From positions 62,001-126,000 of the forward strand of contig NZ_NWVL01000003.1 in assembly GCF_002382885.1 (NCBI RefSeq): a DNA stretch of 64,000 nt, read 5' to 3'. Below, one piece after another: positions 25,207 through 33,381 of this stretch. Below the pieces are notes generated by a model. The model saw only the letters and a list, made by a program, of their open reading frames with translations. It was not told the origin of the DNA and did no database searches. Source of the stretch: Streptomyces sp. WZ.A104 (GTDB taxonomy: Bacteria > Actinomycetota > Actinomycetes > Streptomycetales > Streptomycetaceae). Position 1 is the first letter of the stretch. Each line of letters opens with the position of its first letter. Both the position numbers and the translations under genes were made by a program.

Positions 25207-25222
25207 GTGACAGGCCTGTGAC
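25207..25222. promoter_or_regulatory. AfsQ1-type binding site (GTGAC-N6-GTGAC)
   Basis: GTGAC AGGCCT GTGAC is an exact instance of the reported AfsQ1 consensus GTnAC-n6-GTnAC and lies in the spacer between afsQ1 and sigQ. A further GTCAC occurs at about 25192, upstream. The site probably mediates AfsQ1 control of sigQ and possibly autoregulation. Confidence 0.75.
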
Positions 25223-25239
25223 AGTCGGAGGACAGTGCC

Positions 25240-26091
25240 ATGAAACTGCCCAGGCAAGCTCTTTGGCACAGGGAACGAACGGACTCCACCGATAGGGGGC
25301 GCGAGATGAACGCACTGCACAGCACCAGCTCAAGCGCAGTTGTCACGCGTCTCCACGACTTCGGCCGGAGCACCGAGAAGTCCGGTGCCACGAACGTGCG
25401 GGGGTGTGTTCGGGGCGTCGGGCGTCAGCATCCGTCGACTGCGGAGCAGATGCGCAAGTCGTACATGACGGTGGTTGACGCACCCACGGGGGAGAACACG
25501 GGGGGTAACGGGGGAAGCGCGTACGGGGAGGTCACGGGGGACCGCGGAGCCCGGACGGAGGACGCGGACGCCGAAGCGGTGTTCACGGCCTACGTCCAGG
25601 AGCGGCGGGCCTCCCTGTACGCAACCGCCTACCACCTGACCGGCGACCGGTTCGAGGCCGAGGACCTGCTCCAGAGCGCCCTCTTCTCGACGTACCGGGC
25701 GTGGGACCGGATCAGCGACAAGGCGGCGGTCGGCGGCTATCTGCGCCGCACCATGACCAATCTGCACATCAGCGCCTGGCGCAGGCGCAAGCTGAACGAA
25801 TACCCGACCGAGGAGCTGCCGGAGACGGTGGGCGACACGGACGCGATGCGTGGCACGGAGCTGCGGGCGGTGCTGTGGCAGGCTCTCGCCCGGCTGCCCG
25901 AACTTCAGCGCACGATGCTGGTCCTGCGGTACTACGAGGGCCGCACCGACCCGGAGATCGCGTCCATCCTCGACATCAGTGTCGGCACGGTGAAGTCGAG
26001 CATCTGGCGCTCCCTGCGCCGGCTGCGCGAGGACGAAGTCCTCAGCTTCGGACGTGACGAGCAGGAGTCCTTCGGCGAGCTGGTGGCCTGA
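25240..26091 (+). CDS. sigQ: SigQ, ECF RNA polymerase sigma factor
   Basis: The ECF sigma factor has region 2 at about residues 115-180 (RRASLYATAYHLTGDRFEAEDLLQSALFSTYRAWDRI) and region 4 near the end (LARLPELQRTMLVLRYYEGRTDPEIASILDISVGTVKSSIWRSLRRLRE). About 100 residues before region 2 are low-complexity and Gly-rich. ATG at 25240 has a good site (GGAGG, 8 nt upstream) but lies only 17 bp after the AfsQ1 box; ATG at 25306 or 25468 is possible and would leave more room for a promoter. In S. coelicolor sigQ is a target of AfsQ1 and acts as a partner or antagonist in control of antibiotic production. Confidence 0.88.
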   Translation: MKLPRQALWHRERTDSTDRGREMNALHSTSSSAVVTRLHDFGRSTEKSGATNVRGCVRGVGRQHPSTAEQMRKSYMTVVDAPTGENTGGNGGSAYGEVTGDRGARTEDADAEAVFTAYVQERRASLYATAYHLTGDRFEAEDLLQSALFSTYRAWDRISDKAAVGGYLRRTMTNLHISAWRRRKLNEYPTEELPETVGDTDAMRGTELRAVLWQALARLPELQRTMLVLRYYEGRTDPEIASILDISVGTVKSSIWRSLRRLREDEVLSFGRDEQESFGELVA

Positions 26092-26402
26092 GGCAGAGGC
26101 CCTCCGCTTCGGGGGAGGCGGGGGCCGGGGGAAGCACGGGGGAGTGGAAAAGCGGGGACCGAGGGGACCCAAGGGGAACACGGGGGACACGGGAAACGGC
26201 CGTCGCTTCGGGGGAGACGAGGGCCACGGGGAAACGGAGAACACAGCGGGGTCGTACGGGCCGGGGGGCCTGTACGACCTCGCTGTCCGTGTGGCCGACG
26301 CCGCACCTGGCGCGGGCTGTGTGGCGGTGTGGCATCTCGGTCGGGCGGCCACCGGAACGCAGGGCTGGTCGCCGTGAGTGTCCGAACCGGCGGACGGTGG
26401 GC
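26092..26402. other. G-tract-rich spacer between sigQ and a convergent gene
   Basis: No gene is supported. The plus strand has about fifteen G-runs of four or more between 26105 and 26240, and a near-direct repeat: CGCTTCGGGGGAGGCG at 26105 and CGCTTCGGGGGAGACG at 26204. A short CCTCC/GGAGG hairpin at about 26101-26118 may terminate sigQ. A frame that would encode a collagen-like GPRGPKGNTGDTG peptide is explained by the G-runs. The remainder is unremarkable. Confidence 0.5.
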
Positions 26403-26948
26403 TCAGCGCCCCCGACGGCGACGGCGGTAGTAGGCCGCCGTGACTACAGCGAGCAGCGGGCCCCAGGCCAGCAGGGGGAGATAGCAGGCGGTCATCAGCC
26501 AGTAGAGGCCGCCCTCCGGGGAACCAGGGGCGCCCATGTTCTCCGGACCGTTCCAGTTGAACGCACCGGACACCGTGATGAGGGTGACGAGCGCCGCGCC
26601 GAGCGAAGCGGGGATCACCGCCGCCATGACGGGGATTCTCCGGCCGCCCAGGGCTGGTACCCAGTGCGGCAGTTCCTCGCCCCATCTGTGGATCAGCCCC
26701 AGGGTGAGCAGTCCGAGCGCCTCGGCCAGCAGGCTGAGGCCGATGAGGTAGAAGGACGCGGCGCCGGGGAAGTTCTCCGGGTGGAGGAACTCGTCCCTGA
26801 ATCCGGAGTCCCAGCCCAGGGCGATGGCGATGCGCCACAGCCCGGAAGGTACGAGGGTCAGCGCGGCGGCGTGCGCCGCCAGGCGGATGGCACGGGGGAC
26901 TCGGGGTGCGGCCGTGAGGGGCGTCCCGGCGACCAGGGTGTCAGCCAC
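26403..26948 (-). CDS. Four-helix membrane protein of unknown function
   Basis: The 181-residue protein has four to five hydrophobic segments separated by short polar loops, with DEFLHPENFPGAASFYLIGLSLLAEALGLLTLGLIHRWG in the centre and an Arg-rich C terminus (YYRRRRRGR). The GTG at 26948 overlaps the stop of the upstream secreted-protein gene by 8 nt, so the two are coupled. The family is not recognised with certainty. It lies opposite a two-component system (27764-29571) whose target it could be. Confidence 0.75.
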   Translation of the reverse strand: MADTLVAGTPLTAAPRVPRAIRLAAHAAALTLVPSGLWRIAIALGWDSGFRDEFLHPENFPGAASFYLIGLSLLAEALGLLTLGLIHRWGEELPHWVPALGGRRIPVMAAVIPASLGAALVTLITVSGAFNWNGPENMGAPGSPEGGLYWLMTACYLPLLAWGPLLAVVTAAYYRRRRRGR

Positions 26949-27582
26949 GGCGGGTCGCCGCCTCGGGCCGCGCGGGTGACTTGGTGATCTCGGCGTGGAC
27001 CACCCTGAACCCGCCCTTGATGACGGTCGTGAACGGTGCGGGGGCCATGCACGTGCCGGTCCGCGGCCGTACAAGCCCGCCGTTCTCGTCCACGTTCCCG
27101 GGGTCGACGTTCACCACCCCCCAGGAGAAGCCGGTCCGGTCCGGCTCGCCCCTGCCGCCCTGCTGGACGCTGATGCCCAGCCGGGCACCGGCCTTCTCGA
27201 CGTTCGACTTCGTCACGACCGCGGTCAGGGTCGCCGTTCGGCCGCTGGTGACCAGGCAGTCCACCTGGGCCACCGCCCATCCCCTGGCCCCGCTCGGGGT
27301 GGTGTGGGAGAACTTCAGCGTGCCCCGGGCGTCTGTGGCCAGTCCCCGGGGGGCGTCGGGAGGTATCGGCCGGGTGAAGGGCGCCTGCCGGGCATGGATG
27401 GTGAAGCGGATGTCGTCGTCGGGAGATTCGATGTAGGAGATGCGAGCCGTCCCATGGACGCTCGCCGTCTTCGCCGGTTTCCATTCGGCGGACGCGGCCG
27501 GGGCTGCGGGAGCGGGCCCGGCCGCGACCAGCCCGGCGAGGACGGTGATGGCTGCTGCGGCACCGATTGCGGTCTTGCGCAT
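26941..27582 (-). CDS. Secreted protein of unknown function
   Basis: The 213-residue product starts MRKTAIGAAAAITVLAGL, with a signal peptide cleaved near PAPAAPAAS (about residue 32). The mature part is beta-rich, with repeated short strands such as ARISYIESPDDDIRFTIHARQAPF and WAVAQVDCLVTSGRTATLTAVV, two Cys residues and no known catalytic motif. The start at 27582 has GGGAG 6 nt upstream. The gene is divergent from a sensor kinase gene across a 181-bp spacer and is coupled with the downstream membrane protein gene. Confidence 0.78.
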   Translation of the reverse strand: MRKTAIGAAAAITVLAGLVAAGPAPAAPAASAEWKPAKTASVHGTARISYIESPDDDIRFTIHARQAPFTRPIPPDAPRGLATDARGTLKFSHTTPSGARGWAVAQVDCLVTSGRTATLTAVVTKSNVEKAGARLGISVQQGGRGEPDRTGFSWGVVNVDPGNVDENGGLVRPRTGTCMAPAPFTTVIKGGFRVVHAEITKSPARPEAATRRG

Positions 27583-27763
27583 GAGGAACTCCCGTTTTCT
27601 GGAGGGGGTTTGTGGTTCGTGGTCGGTTGAACGGCTCAAGCTTCACCCCCCGGCACCCCTTGATCCCATCCGCCGATCGGCACAAAGGTCGTGCCGTGTC
27701 CCGGTCCTCCTCTGCCGTTCGGCAGAGGGCGTCACCACCTCGCACGCCCGTACGCTGATCACC

Positions 27764-28879
27764 ATGTGGGAATCAACCGGCTCCGCCGTCAAGGCGCTTG
27801 ACGCTCTGCCGTCGCTCGCGGCCGCGGGCACGCTGGTGTGGGCCGTCGCTCGCCCCCGTGCCACGGTTCGTCAGCGCCTCGGCCGCCTCGCCCGTCCGGT
27901 CGCGGTCTGCGCCACCCTCTCCCTGATCACCAGCTTCGCCCTGCCGAAGGGTGGTCCGGGCTCCGGCTGGAAGCTGGCGGAGGCCGCCTTCCTGCTGGTC
28001 CTCCTGGCCGTGGTCACCCGCTGGTCGCCCCTGCGCGAACTCAAAGCGGTCCTCCCGCTGACCGCCCTCGCGGTGACCCTCTGGCCGTTGACGCTGGTCG
28101 CCGGTGAGTCCTTCCTGGAATCCGTCGGAATCGCCACCTTCTGGCTGCTTCCCGTGGCCGCCGCGGTGGCGGTCGGCGCCTACCCCCGCCGCCAGGAAGT
28201 GCGTCGTCGGAGCGCGGTGGCCGAGGCCCGCAGTGCCCAGCGTCTTCAGCTCTCCCGTGACCTGCACGACTTCGTAGCCCATGACATCAGCGGGATCGTC
28301 GTCCAGGCCCAGGCGGCCCGCTTCGTCGCCGCCACCGACGTCGCCCAGGCGATGCTCGCCCTGGAGCGCATCGAGAAGGCGGGCCTGAGCGCCCTGGCCG
28401 CGATGGACCGGACGGTGCAGATGCTGCACGGTCCGGAGACTCCCACCACCGAGCCGCTCCCCGACCTATCCCAACTGCCTTCGCTGATAGAGGACTTCAC
28501 CTCGGCAGGGGCCACCGAGGCGCATCTGGACCTGCCTGCGGGGGTTGCGGAGATGCTTTCCCGCGAGGCGGGATCCGCCGCGTATCGCATCGTCGTCGAA
28601 GCGCTGACCAACATTCGCCGGCACGCCCCCGGCGCATCTCGCGCCACGGTCGTGTTCATGCCCACGGCCACCACTGTGGAGATCCGGGTCACCAACGGCC
28701 GCGATGCCCGCCCCGCGCCGACTCGCCGCCGCGCCTCCCGGGGAGGCCTGGGCCTCCCCGCTCTCACCGAGCACGCACAGGCCCTCGGCGGAACCCTCTC
28801 GGCGGGGCCGCACGGCGACGGCGGCTGGCAGCTCACCGCCGCCCTTCCCGCCACCCTCCCGAAAGGGGCCCCACGATGA
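27764..28879 (+). CDS. NarL-type sensor histidine kinase
   Basis: The 371-residue kinase has four to five N-terminal membrane helices within residues 10-140 and little extracellular loop, so the membrane domain itself probably senses. A HisKA_3 dimerisation domain follows, with the H-box LSRDLHDFVAHDISG (His168), and a HATPase domain with YRIVVEALTNIRRHAP (N-box) and GGLGLPALTEHAQALGG (G-box). It pairs with the LuxR-type regulator encoded immediately downstream (ATGA overlap). The signal is unknown; the divergent secreted and membrane proteins are possible targets. Confidence 0.9.
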   Translation: MWESTGSAVKALDALPSLAAAGTLVWAVARPRATVRQRLGRLARPVAVCATLSLITSFALPKGGPGSGWKLAEAAFLLVLLAVVTRWSPLRELKAVLPLTALAVTLWPLTLVAGESFLESVGIATFWLLPVAAAVAVGAYPRRQEVRRRSAVAEARSAQRLQLSRDLHDFVAHDISGIVVQAQAARFVAATDVAQAMLALERIEKAGLSALAAMDRTVQMLHGPETPTTEPLPDLSQLPSLIEDFTSAGATEAHLDLPAGVAEMLSREAGSAAYRIVVEALTNIRRHAPGASRATVVFMPTATTVEIRVTNGRDARPAPTRRRASRGGLGLPALTEHAQALGGTLSAGPHGDGGWQLTAALPATLPKGAPR

Positions 28880-29571
28880 CGCCCAACGGCCCGACCCGCA
28901 TCCTGATCGCCGACGACCAGGAGGACGTACGCAGCGGCTTCCGCCTGATTCTGGGCTCGCAGCCCGACATGACCGTGGTCGGTGAGGCGGCGGACGGCCT
29001 CACCGCCGTCGACCTCGCCCGCACCCTGCGGCCCGACCTGATCCTCGCCGACATCCGGATGCCCGGGCTGGACGGCCTCGAACTCACCCGGCACCTCGCA
29101 GGCCCCGGCGTACCCGACCCGATGCGCGTCCTCGTCGTCACCACCTTCGACCACGACGACTACGTACGCACGGCACTGGCCGACGGCGCCTGCGGGTTCC
29201 TGCTCAAGCGCTCGGGTCCCGGGCTGCTGATCGAGGGGGTCAGGGCGGCGATGGCCGGGGACGTCCTCATCAGTCCTCAGATCACGGTCCGGCTGCTCCG
29301 GACCCTCGCCCCCGCTCCCGCGCCTGCCCCCACCAACGCCCCGGCAGCGCCCACGGCCCCATCGCCTCTCACCGCCCGGGAGGCCGAGATCGCCCGGCTG
29401 GTCGCCGAGGGCCTCACCAACGCCGAGATCGGCGAGAAGCTCTTCATCTCGGCGGGCACCGCCAAGACCCACATCGCCAACGTCCAGGCCAAGCTGAAGG
29501 CCCGTAACCGCGTGGGCATCGCCGCCTGGACCTGGGAGAACGGACTGGCCGGTCCAGTCCCGGGGGAGTAG
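28876..29571 (+). CDS. NarL/LuxR-family response regulator
   Basis: The 231-residue regulator has a receiver domain with Asp59 in LILADIRMPGLDG, the Asp pair in LIADDQEDV and Lys in LLKRSGPG, then an Ala/Pro-rich linker and a LuxR-type helix-turn-helix (SPLTAREAEIARLVAEGLTNAEIGEKLFISAGTAKTHIANVQAKL). The ATG overlaps the kinase stop by 4 nt. Its function is set by the partner kinase and its targets are not evident. Confidence 0.92.
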   Translation: MTPNGPTRILIADDQEDVRSGFRLILGSQPDMTVVGEAADGLTAVDLARTLRPDLILADIRMPGLDGLELTRHLAGPGVPDPMRVLVVTTFDHDDYVRTALADGACGFLLKRSGPGLLIEGVRAAMAGDVLISPQITVRLLRTLAPAPAPAPTNAPAAPTAPSPLTAREAEIARLVAEGLTNAEIGEKLFISAGTAKTHIANVQAKLKARNRVGIAAWTWENGLAGPVPGE

Positions 29572-29719
29572 GGCGAAGACACGGGGCGATGCGCAGAGGC
29601 CGACCGGGCGAACTCCCGCCCCGGGAGGGATGTGCGGTAGGTGCTGGACGCGGGGCGGGACAGCGGCGGCCTCCCCGAGAAGCCCGGAACGCCCCTGCCG
29701 CCCCGATCCGGGGCGCCCG

Positions 29720-30430
29720 CTACTCCGGGGCGGGCGCCTCCACCGGCGTACGGCGGCGCTGCCCCACCCTCGCGGCGGCCAGGCGTCCCAGTGCCTCGTC
29801 CTTGCCGCAGGGGTGCGCCCCCAGGGCCGTCTGGCGGGCCACGATGTGCCGCTCGGCCCGCATCAGCCGCCAGCCGCGCCGCAGCAGGAACGGCACCGAC
29901 TTGCGGCCCTCGCGCAGATCGCGCGCCAGTCGGCGCCGGAACGTCGTGGACGGGCGGCCGCGCAGGCACAGCGCGTCCGCCAGCAGGCCCAGGTCCCGGC
30001 AGCGTTCGACGATGTCCGCCGCGAAGATGCCCTCGGCCACGAAGAGCGGCGAGTGCTCGATGTGGAAGGTCTCGTGATCCGTACGGGAGCTGGAGGCGAT
30101 GTCGTAGACGGGAACGTCCGTACGTCCGGTCCGGCACAGCTCCGCGATGGCCGCCACCGCCGCGTCCGCGTCCCAGGACCCCGCCGAGTCCCAGTCGATG
30201 TCCATGGAGCCGGGGACCCGGGGCAGTGTCGGGTCGTCGTGCTCCTTGTAGAAGTCGTCCAGGCGCAGCACCGGCAGACCGGTGCGGGCGGCGAGGGAGG
30301 ACTTGCCGGAGCCGGAGGGGCCCGCGAGCAGCACGACGCGGGTCGGGATCGGTTGGGAACTCACAGAACAGAAGTGTGAGGCATTGACCCGCGCAGGGGA
30401 TCCCTCGGGTCCTTCGTTGGTATCGAGCAT
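29720..30430 (-). CDS. Uridine-kinase-like P-loop kinase
   Basis: The 236-residue protein has a Walker A motif GPSGSGKSS at about residues 37-45, followed by LPVLRLDDFYKEHDDPTLP, the substrate-binding phrase of uridine and uridine/cytidine kinases (DDFYK), IDWDSAGSWD and FVAEGIFAADIV. It is predicted to phosphorylate uridine or a related nucleoside. That would link it to the nucleoside genes, with salvage as opposed to degradation. ATG at 30430 follows GAGG. A weak version of the nucleoside palindrome (9 of 12) lies 14 bp upstream at 30444-30455. Confidence 0.78.
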   Translation of the reverse strand: MLDTNEGPEGSPARVNASHFCSVSSQPIPTRVVLLAGPSGSGKSSLAARTGLPVLRLDDFYKEHDDPTLPRVPGSMDIDWDSAGSWDADAAVAAIAELCRTGRTDVPVYDIASSSRTDHETFHIEHSPLFVAEGIFAADIVERCRDLGLLADALCLRGRPSTTFRRRLARDLREGRKSVPFLLRRGWRLMRAERHIVARQTALGAHPCGKDEALGRLAAARVGQRRRTPVEAPAPE

Positions 30431-30492
30431 CACACCTCAACTACTCTGCGCGTACGGACGACTACCCGACCAGGCTCGATCAGGTGGAAAAC

Positions 30493-30912
30493 ATGGCACT
30501 TCATGCACGTAAGCCCCAACGTCGCGTCCTGCTGCGCGCCGGTCTCACCGTCTCCGCGCTGGGGGCGGCCCTGGGGGCCGGTGCGGGCTCCGCGCAGGCC
30601 GTCCAGCTGCCCGCGGCCGCCGAGGCCCCGGAGCAGGGCGTCTCCGCCCTCCAGGCGGTCTCCGAGACGGCCGCGCCGGCCGTGACGAGCGCGCTCGGGA
30701 CCTCGCTGGCCAGCGGCATCGCCCCGGTCACCGACCTCCAGCTGGACCCGCTCGCGGGGACCGGGGTCGACCCGCTGGACAACGCCGTGGGGACGCAGAT
30801 CGCCGACTTCAAGCCGGTGACCACGGCCGTCGTGACCGACCCGATCACCAGCGGCGGGGCGCTGAGCGACCTGCCGGTGGTGGGGTCGGTGACCCGCCTG
30901 GTCACGGGCTGA
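30493..30912 (+). CDS. Small secreted Ala/Val-rich protein
   Basis: The 139-residue product starts MALHARKPQRRVLLRAGLTVS and has an Arg-rich N region, a hydrophobic core and a cleavage site near GSAQA-VQ (about residue 37). The mature chain is Ala/Val/Thr/Leu-rich without Cys and includes repeated Asp-Pro-Leu phrases (LDPLAGTGVDPLDN). It resembles the product of 20875-21177 in composition and in the APVT/GIAPVTDL phrases, and may be a distant paralogue. The start at 30493 has AGGTGG 5 nt upstream. A strong hairpin follows. Confidence 0.78.
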   Translation: MALHARKPQRRVLLRAGLTVSALGAALGAGAGSAQAVQLPAAAEAPEQGVSALQAVSETAAPAVTSALGTSLASGIAPVTDLQLDPLAGTGVDPLDNAVGTQIADFKPVTTAVVTDPITSGGALSDLPVVGSVTRLVTG

Positions 30913-30933
30913 CACACCGGGCGACGAGCAAAA

Positions 30934-30973
30934 CGGGGCCGCTCCCTCCGGATCGCCCGAGGGAGCGGCCCCG
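30934..30973. terminator. Hairpin between convergent genes
   Basis: A perfect 15-bp stem (30934-30948 with 30959-30973) with a 10-nt loop and preceding A-run lies after the small secreted protein gene and before the end of the convergent aldehyde dehydrogenase-like gene. It probably serves both strands. Confidence 0.75.
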
Positions 30974-31029
30974 CTCGGGGACCAGGTGACGTACGTCAGT
31001 GGGCGACGTACGTCGGCGCGTGACCTACG

Positions 31030-31947
31030 TCAGTACGAGGAGCCCGCCGCGCCCAGCGCGCCCGTCGGGTGCCACACCGTCTTGGTCTCCAGGAACGCCG
31101 TCAGGCGGTGCGTGCCGGGGGAGGCCAGCCAGTCCGCGGCGGCCGACGCGTCGTCCGCGTCCACAGGCTGTGGACGCAGTACGCGCTTGAGGTTGTCCGC
31201 CGCCGCGATCTCCAGCTCCTTCGCGAGCGCGGCGTCCGCGCCGGTCAGGTCGATCGCGTTGACGTCCTGGTGGGCGGCGAGCGGCGCGGCGAGCTCCGCC
31301 GTGGCGCCGGACAGGATGTTGACCACGCCGCCGGGCACGTCCGAGGTGGCCAGCACCTCGCCCAGCGAGAGCGCGGGCAGCGGCGCGTCGGCCGAGGCGA
31401 TGACGACTGCGGTGTTGCCGGTGGCGATGACCGGGGCGATCACCGAGACCAGGCCGAGGAACGACGACTCCTGCGGTGCGAGGACCGCGACGACGCCCGT
31501 CGGCTCGGGGGTGGAGAGGTTGAAGAAAGGGCCCGCGACCGGGTTGGCCCCGCCCGCGACCTGGCCGATCTTGTCGGTCCAGCCCGCGTACCAGACCCAG
31601 CGGTCGATCGCCGCGTCGACGACGGCAGCCGCCTTGGACTTCGACAGCCCCTCGGATGCGGCGACCTCGCGGACGAACTGCTCCTTGCGGCCCTCCAGCA
31701 TCTCCGCGACGCGGTAGAGGACCTGGCCGCGGTTGTACGCGGTCGCCCCCGACCAGCCGCCGAACGCCTTGCGCGCGGCCACGACCGCGTCGCGCGCGTC
31801 CTTGCGGGAGGACTTCGGCGCGTTGGCGAGCCACTGGCCCTTGGAGTCGGTCACCTCGTACACCCGGCCGCTCTCGGAGCGGGGGAACTTGCCCCCGACG
31901 TACAGCTTGTAGGTCTTGAAGACGCCAAGTCGGTTCTGGTCAGACAT
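31030..31947 (-). CDS. Truncated aldehyde-dehydrogenase-family protein (no catalytic Cys)
   Basis: The 305-residue protein aligns with the N-terminal cofactor-binding half of aldehyde dehydrogenases (KLYVGGKFPRSESGRVYEVTDSKGQ, EPTGVVAVLAPQESSFLGLVSVIAPVIATGNTAVV) and then with a short C-terminal segment (AADNLKRVLRPQ). The catalytic domain with the GQxC motif is absent and there is no Cys in the whole chain. It cannot be a normal dehydrogenase. It overlaps the full-length dehydrogenase gene by 8 nt and is the third gene after deoC, so it may form a mixed complex with that enzyme. The start is ATG at 31947. Confidence 0.82.
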   Translation of the reverse strand: MSDQNRLGVFKTYKLYVGGKFPRSESGRVYEVTDSKGQWLANAPKSSRKDARDAVVAARKAFGGWSGATAYNRGQVLYRVAEMLEGRKEQFVREVAASEGLSKSKAAAVVDAAIDRWVWYAGWTDKIGQVAGGANPVAGPFFNLSTPEPTGVVAVLAPQESSFLGLVSVIAPVIATGNTAVVIASADAPLPALSLGEVLATSDVPGGVVNILSGATAELAAPLAAHQDVNAIDLTGADAALAKELEIAAADNLKRVLRPQPVDADDASAAADWLASPGTHRLTAFLETKTVWHPTGALGAAGSSY

Positions 31948-33376
31948 CGAGGTACGCCTCCAGGCCGTGGCGGCCGCCCTCGCGGCCGAAGCCCGACTCC
32001 TTGTATCCGCCGAACGGCGACGTCGGGTCGAACTTGTTGAACGTGTTGGCCCAGACGACGCCCGCGCGGAGCTTGTTCGCCACCGCGAGGATGCGGGAGC
32101 CCTTCTCCGTCCAGATGCCCGCCGAGAGGCCGTACTGACTGTTGTTGGCCTTGGCGACCGCCTCGTCCGGCGTGCGGAACGAGAGCACGGAGAGGACCGG
32201 GCCGAAGATCTCGTCACGGGCGACCGTGTGGGCCTGGGTGACGTTGGTGAAGAGGGTCGGCGCGAACCAGTAACCCGACGACGGCAGTTCGCAGGGGGCG
32301 CTCCAGCGCTCCGCGCCCTCCGCCTCGCCGGTCTCGACGAGCGCGGTGATCCGGGCCAGCTGCTCGGCGGAGTTGATCGCGCCGATGTCGGTGTTCTTGT
32401 CCAGCGGGTCGCCCAGGCGCAGCGTGGCCAGCCTCCGCTTGAGCGCGTCCAGCACCTCGTCCTGAACGGACTCCTGGACCAGCAGCCGGGAGCCCGCGCA
32501 GCAGACCTGGCCCTGGTTGAAGAAGATGCCCGTGACGATGCCCTCGACGGCCTGGTCGATCGGGGCGTCGTCGAACACGATGTTGGCGCCCTTGCCGCCC
32601 AGCTCCAGGGTGACCTTCTTGTCCGTGCCCGCGACGGAGCGCGCGATGGCCTTGCCGACGGCGGTCGAGCCGGTGAAGGCGACCTTGTTGACGTCGGGGT
32701 GGGAGACGAGCGCCTCGCCCGCGTCCCCGTACCCCGTGAGGATGTTGACGACGCCCTTCGGCAGACCCGCCTGACGGCAGATGTCCGCGAAGAACAGGGC
32801 GCTCAGCGGGGTCGTCTCGGCGGGCTTGAGGACCACCGTGTTGCCCGTGGCCAGCGCCGGGGCGATCTTCCACGCGAGCATCAGCAGCGGGAAGTTCCAC
32901 GGGATGACCTGACCGGCCACACCCAGCGGGCGCGGGTTCGCCCCGTACCCCGCGTGGTCCAGCTTGTCGGCCCAGCCCGCGTAGTAGAAGAAGTGCGCGG
33001 CGACCAGCGGGAGGTCCGCGTCGCGCGTCTCCTTGATCGGCTTGCCGTTGTCGAGCGTCTCCAGGACGGCCAGCTCGCGGCTGCGCTCCTGGATGATCCG
33101 CGCGATCCGGAACAGGTACTTGGCGCGTTCGGAGCCGGGCAGCGCCGACCACTTCTCGAACGCCTTCCGTGCCGCCTTCACGGCCCGGTCCACGTCCGCC
33201 GCGCCTGCCTGCGCGACCTCGGAGAGGACCTCCTCGCTGCTCGGCGAGACGGTCTTGAAGACCTTGCCGTCGGCTGCCTCGGCGAACTCGCCGTCGATGA
33301 ACAGCCCGTAGGAGGGGGCGATGTCGACGACGGAGCGGGACTCCGGCGCCGGTGCGTACTCGAATGCGGATGCCAT
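31940..33376 (-). CDS. NAD(P)-dependent aldehyde dehydrogenase
   Basis: The 478-residue enzyme is a complete aldehyde dehydrogenase: [23 protein letters not shown] (cofactor fold), Glu258 in [12 protein letters not shown] and catalytic Cys292 in [13 protein letters not shown], with [25 protein letters not shown] near the C terminus. It lies 5 bp downstream of deoC. DeoC releases acetaldehyde and glyceraldehyde-3-phosphate, so oxidation of acetaldehyde to acetate is the likely role. This is inferred from the operon; sequence alone does not fix the substrate. Confidence 0.9.
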   Translation of the reverse strand: MASAFEYAPAPESRSVVDIAPSYGLFIDGEFAEAADGKVFKTVSPSSEEVLSEVAQAGAADVDRAVKAARKAFEKWSALPGSERAKYLFRIARIIQERSRELAVLETLDNGKPIKETRDADLPLVAAHFFYYAGWADKLDHAGYGANPRPLGVAGQVIPWNFPLLMLAWKIAPALATGNTVVLKPAETTPLSALFFADICRQAGLPKGVVNILTGYGDAGEALVSHPDVNKVAFTGSTAVGKAIARSVAGTDKKVTLELGGKGANIVFDDAPIDQAVEGIVTGIFFNQGQVCCAGSRLLVQESVQDEVLDALKRRLATLRLGDPLDKNTDIGAINSAEQLARITALVETGEAEGAERWSAPCELPSSGYWFAPTLFTNVTQAHTVARDEIFGPVLSVLSFRTPDEAVAKANNSQYGLSAGIWTEKGSRILAVANKLRAGVVWANTFNKFDPTSPFGGYKESGFGREGGRHGLEAYLDV

Positions 33377-33381
33377 GGCTA

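Noticed and set aside
26054..26377. Collagen-like reading frame with GPRGPKGNTGDTG
   Set aside because: It overlaps the end of sigQ, has no ribosome binding site, and the Gly repeats follow from the G-tracts.
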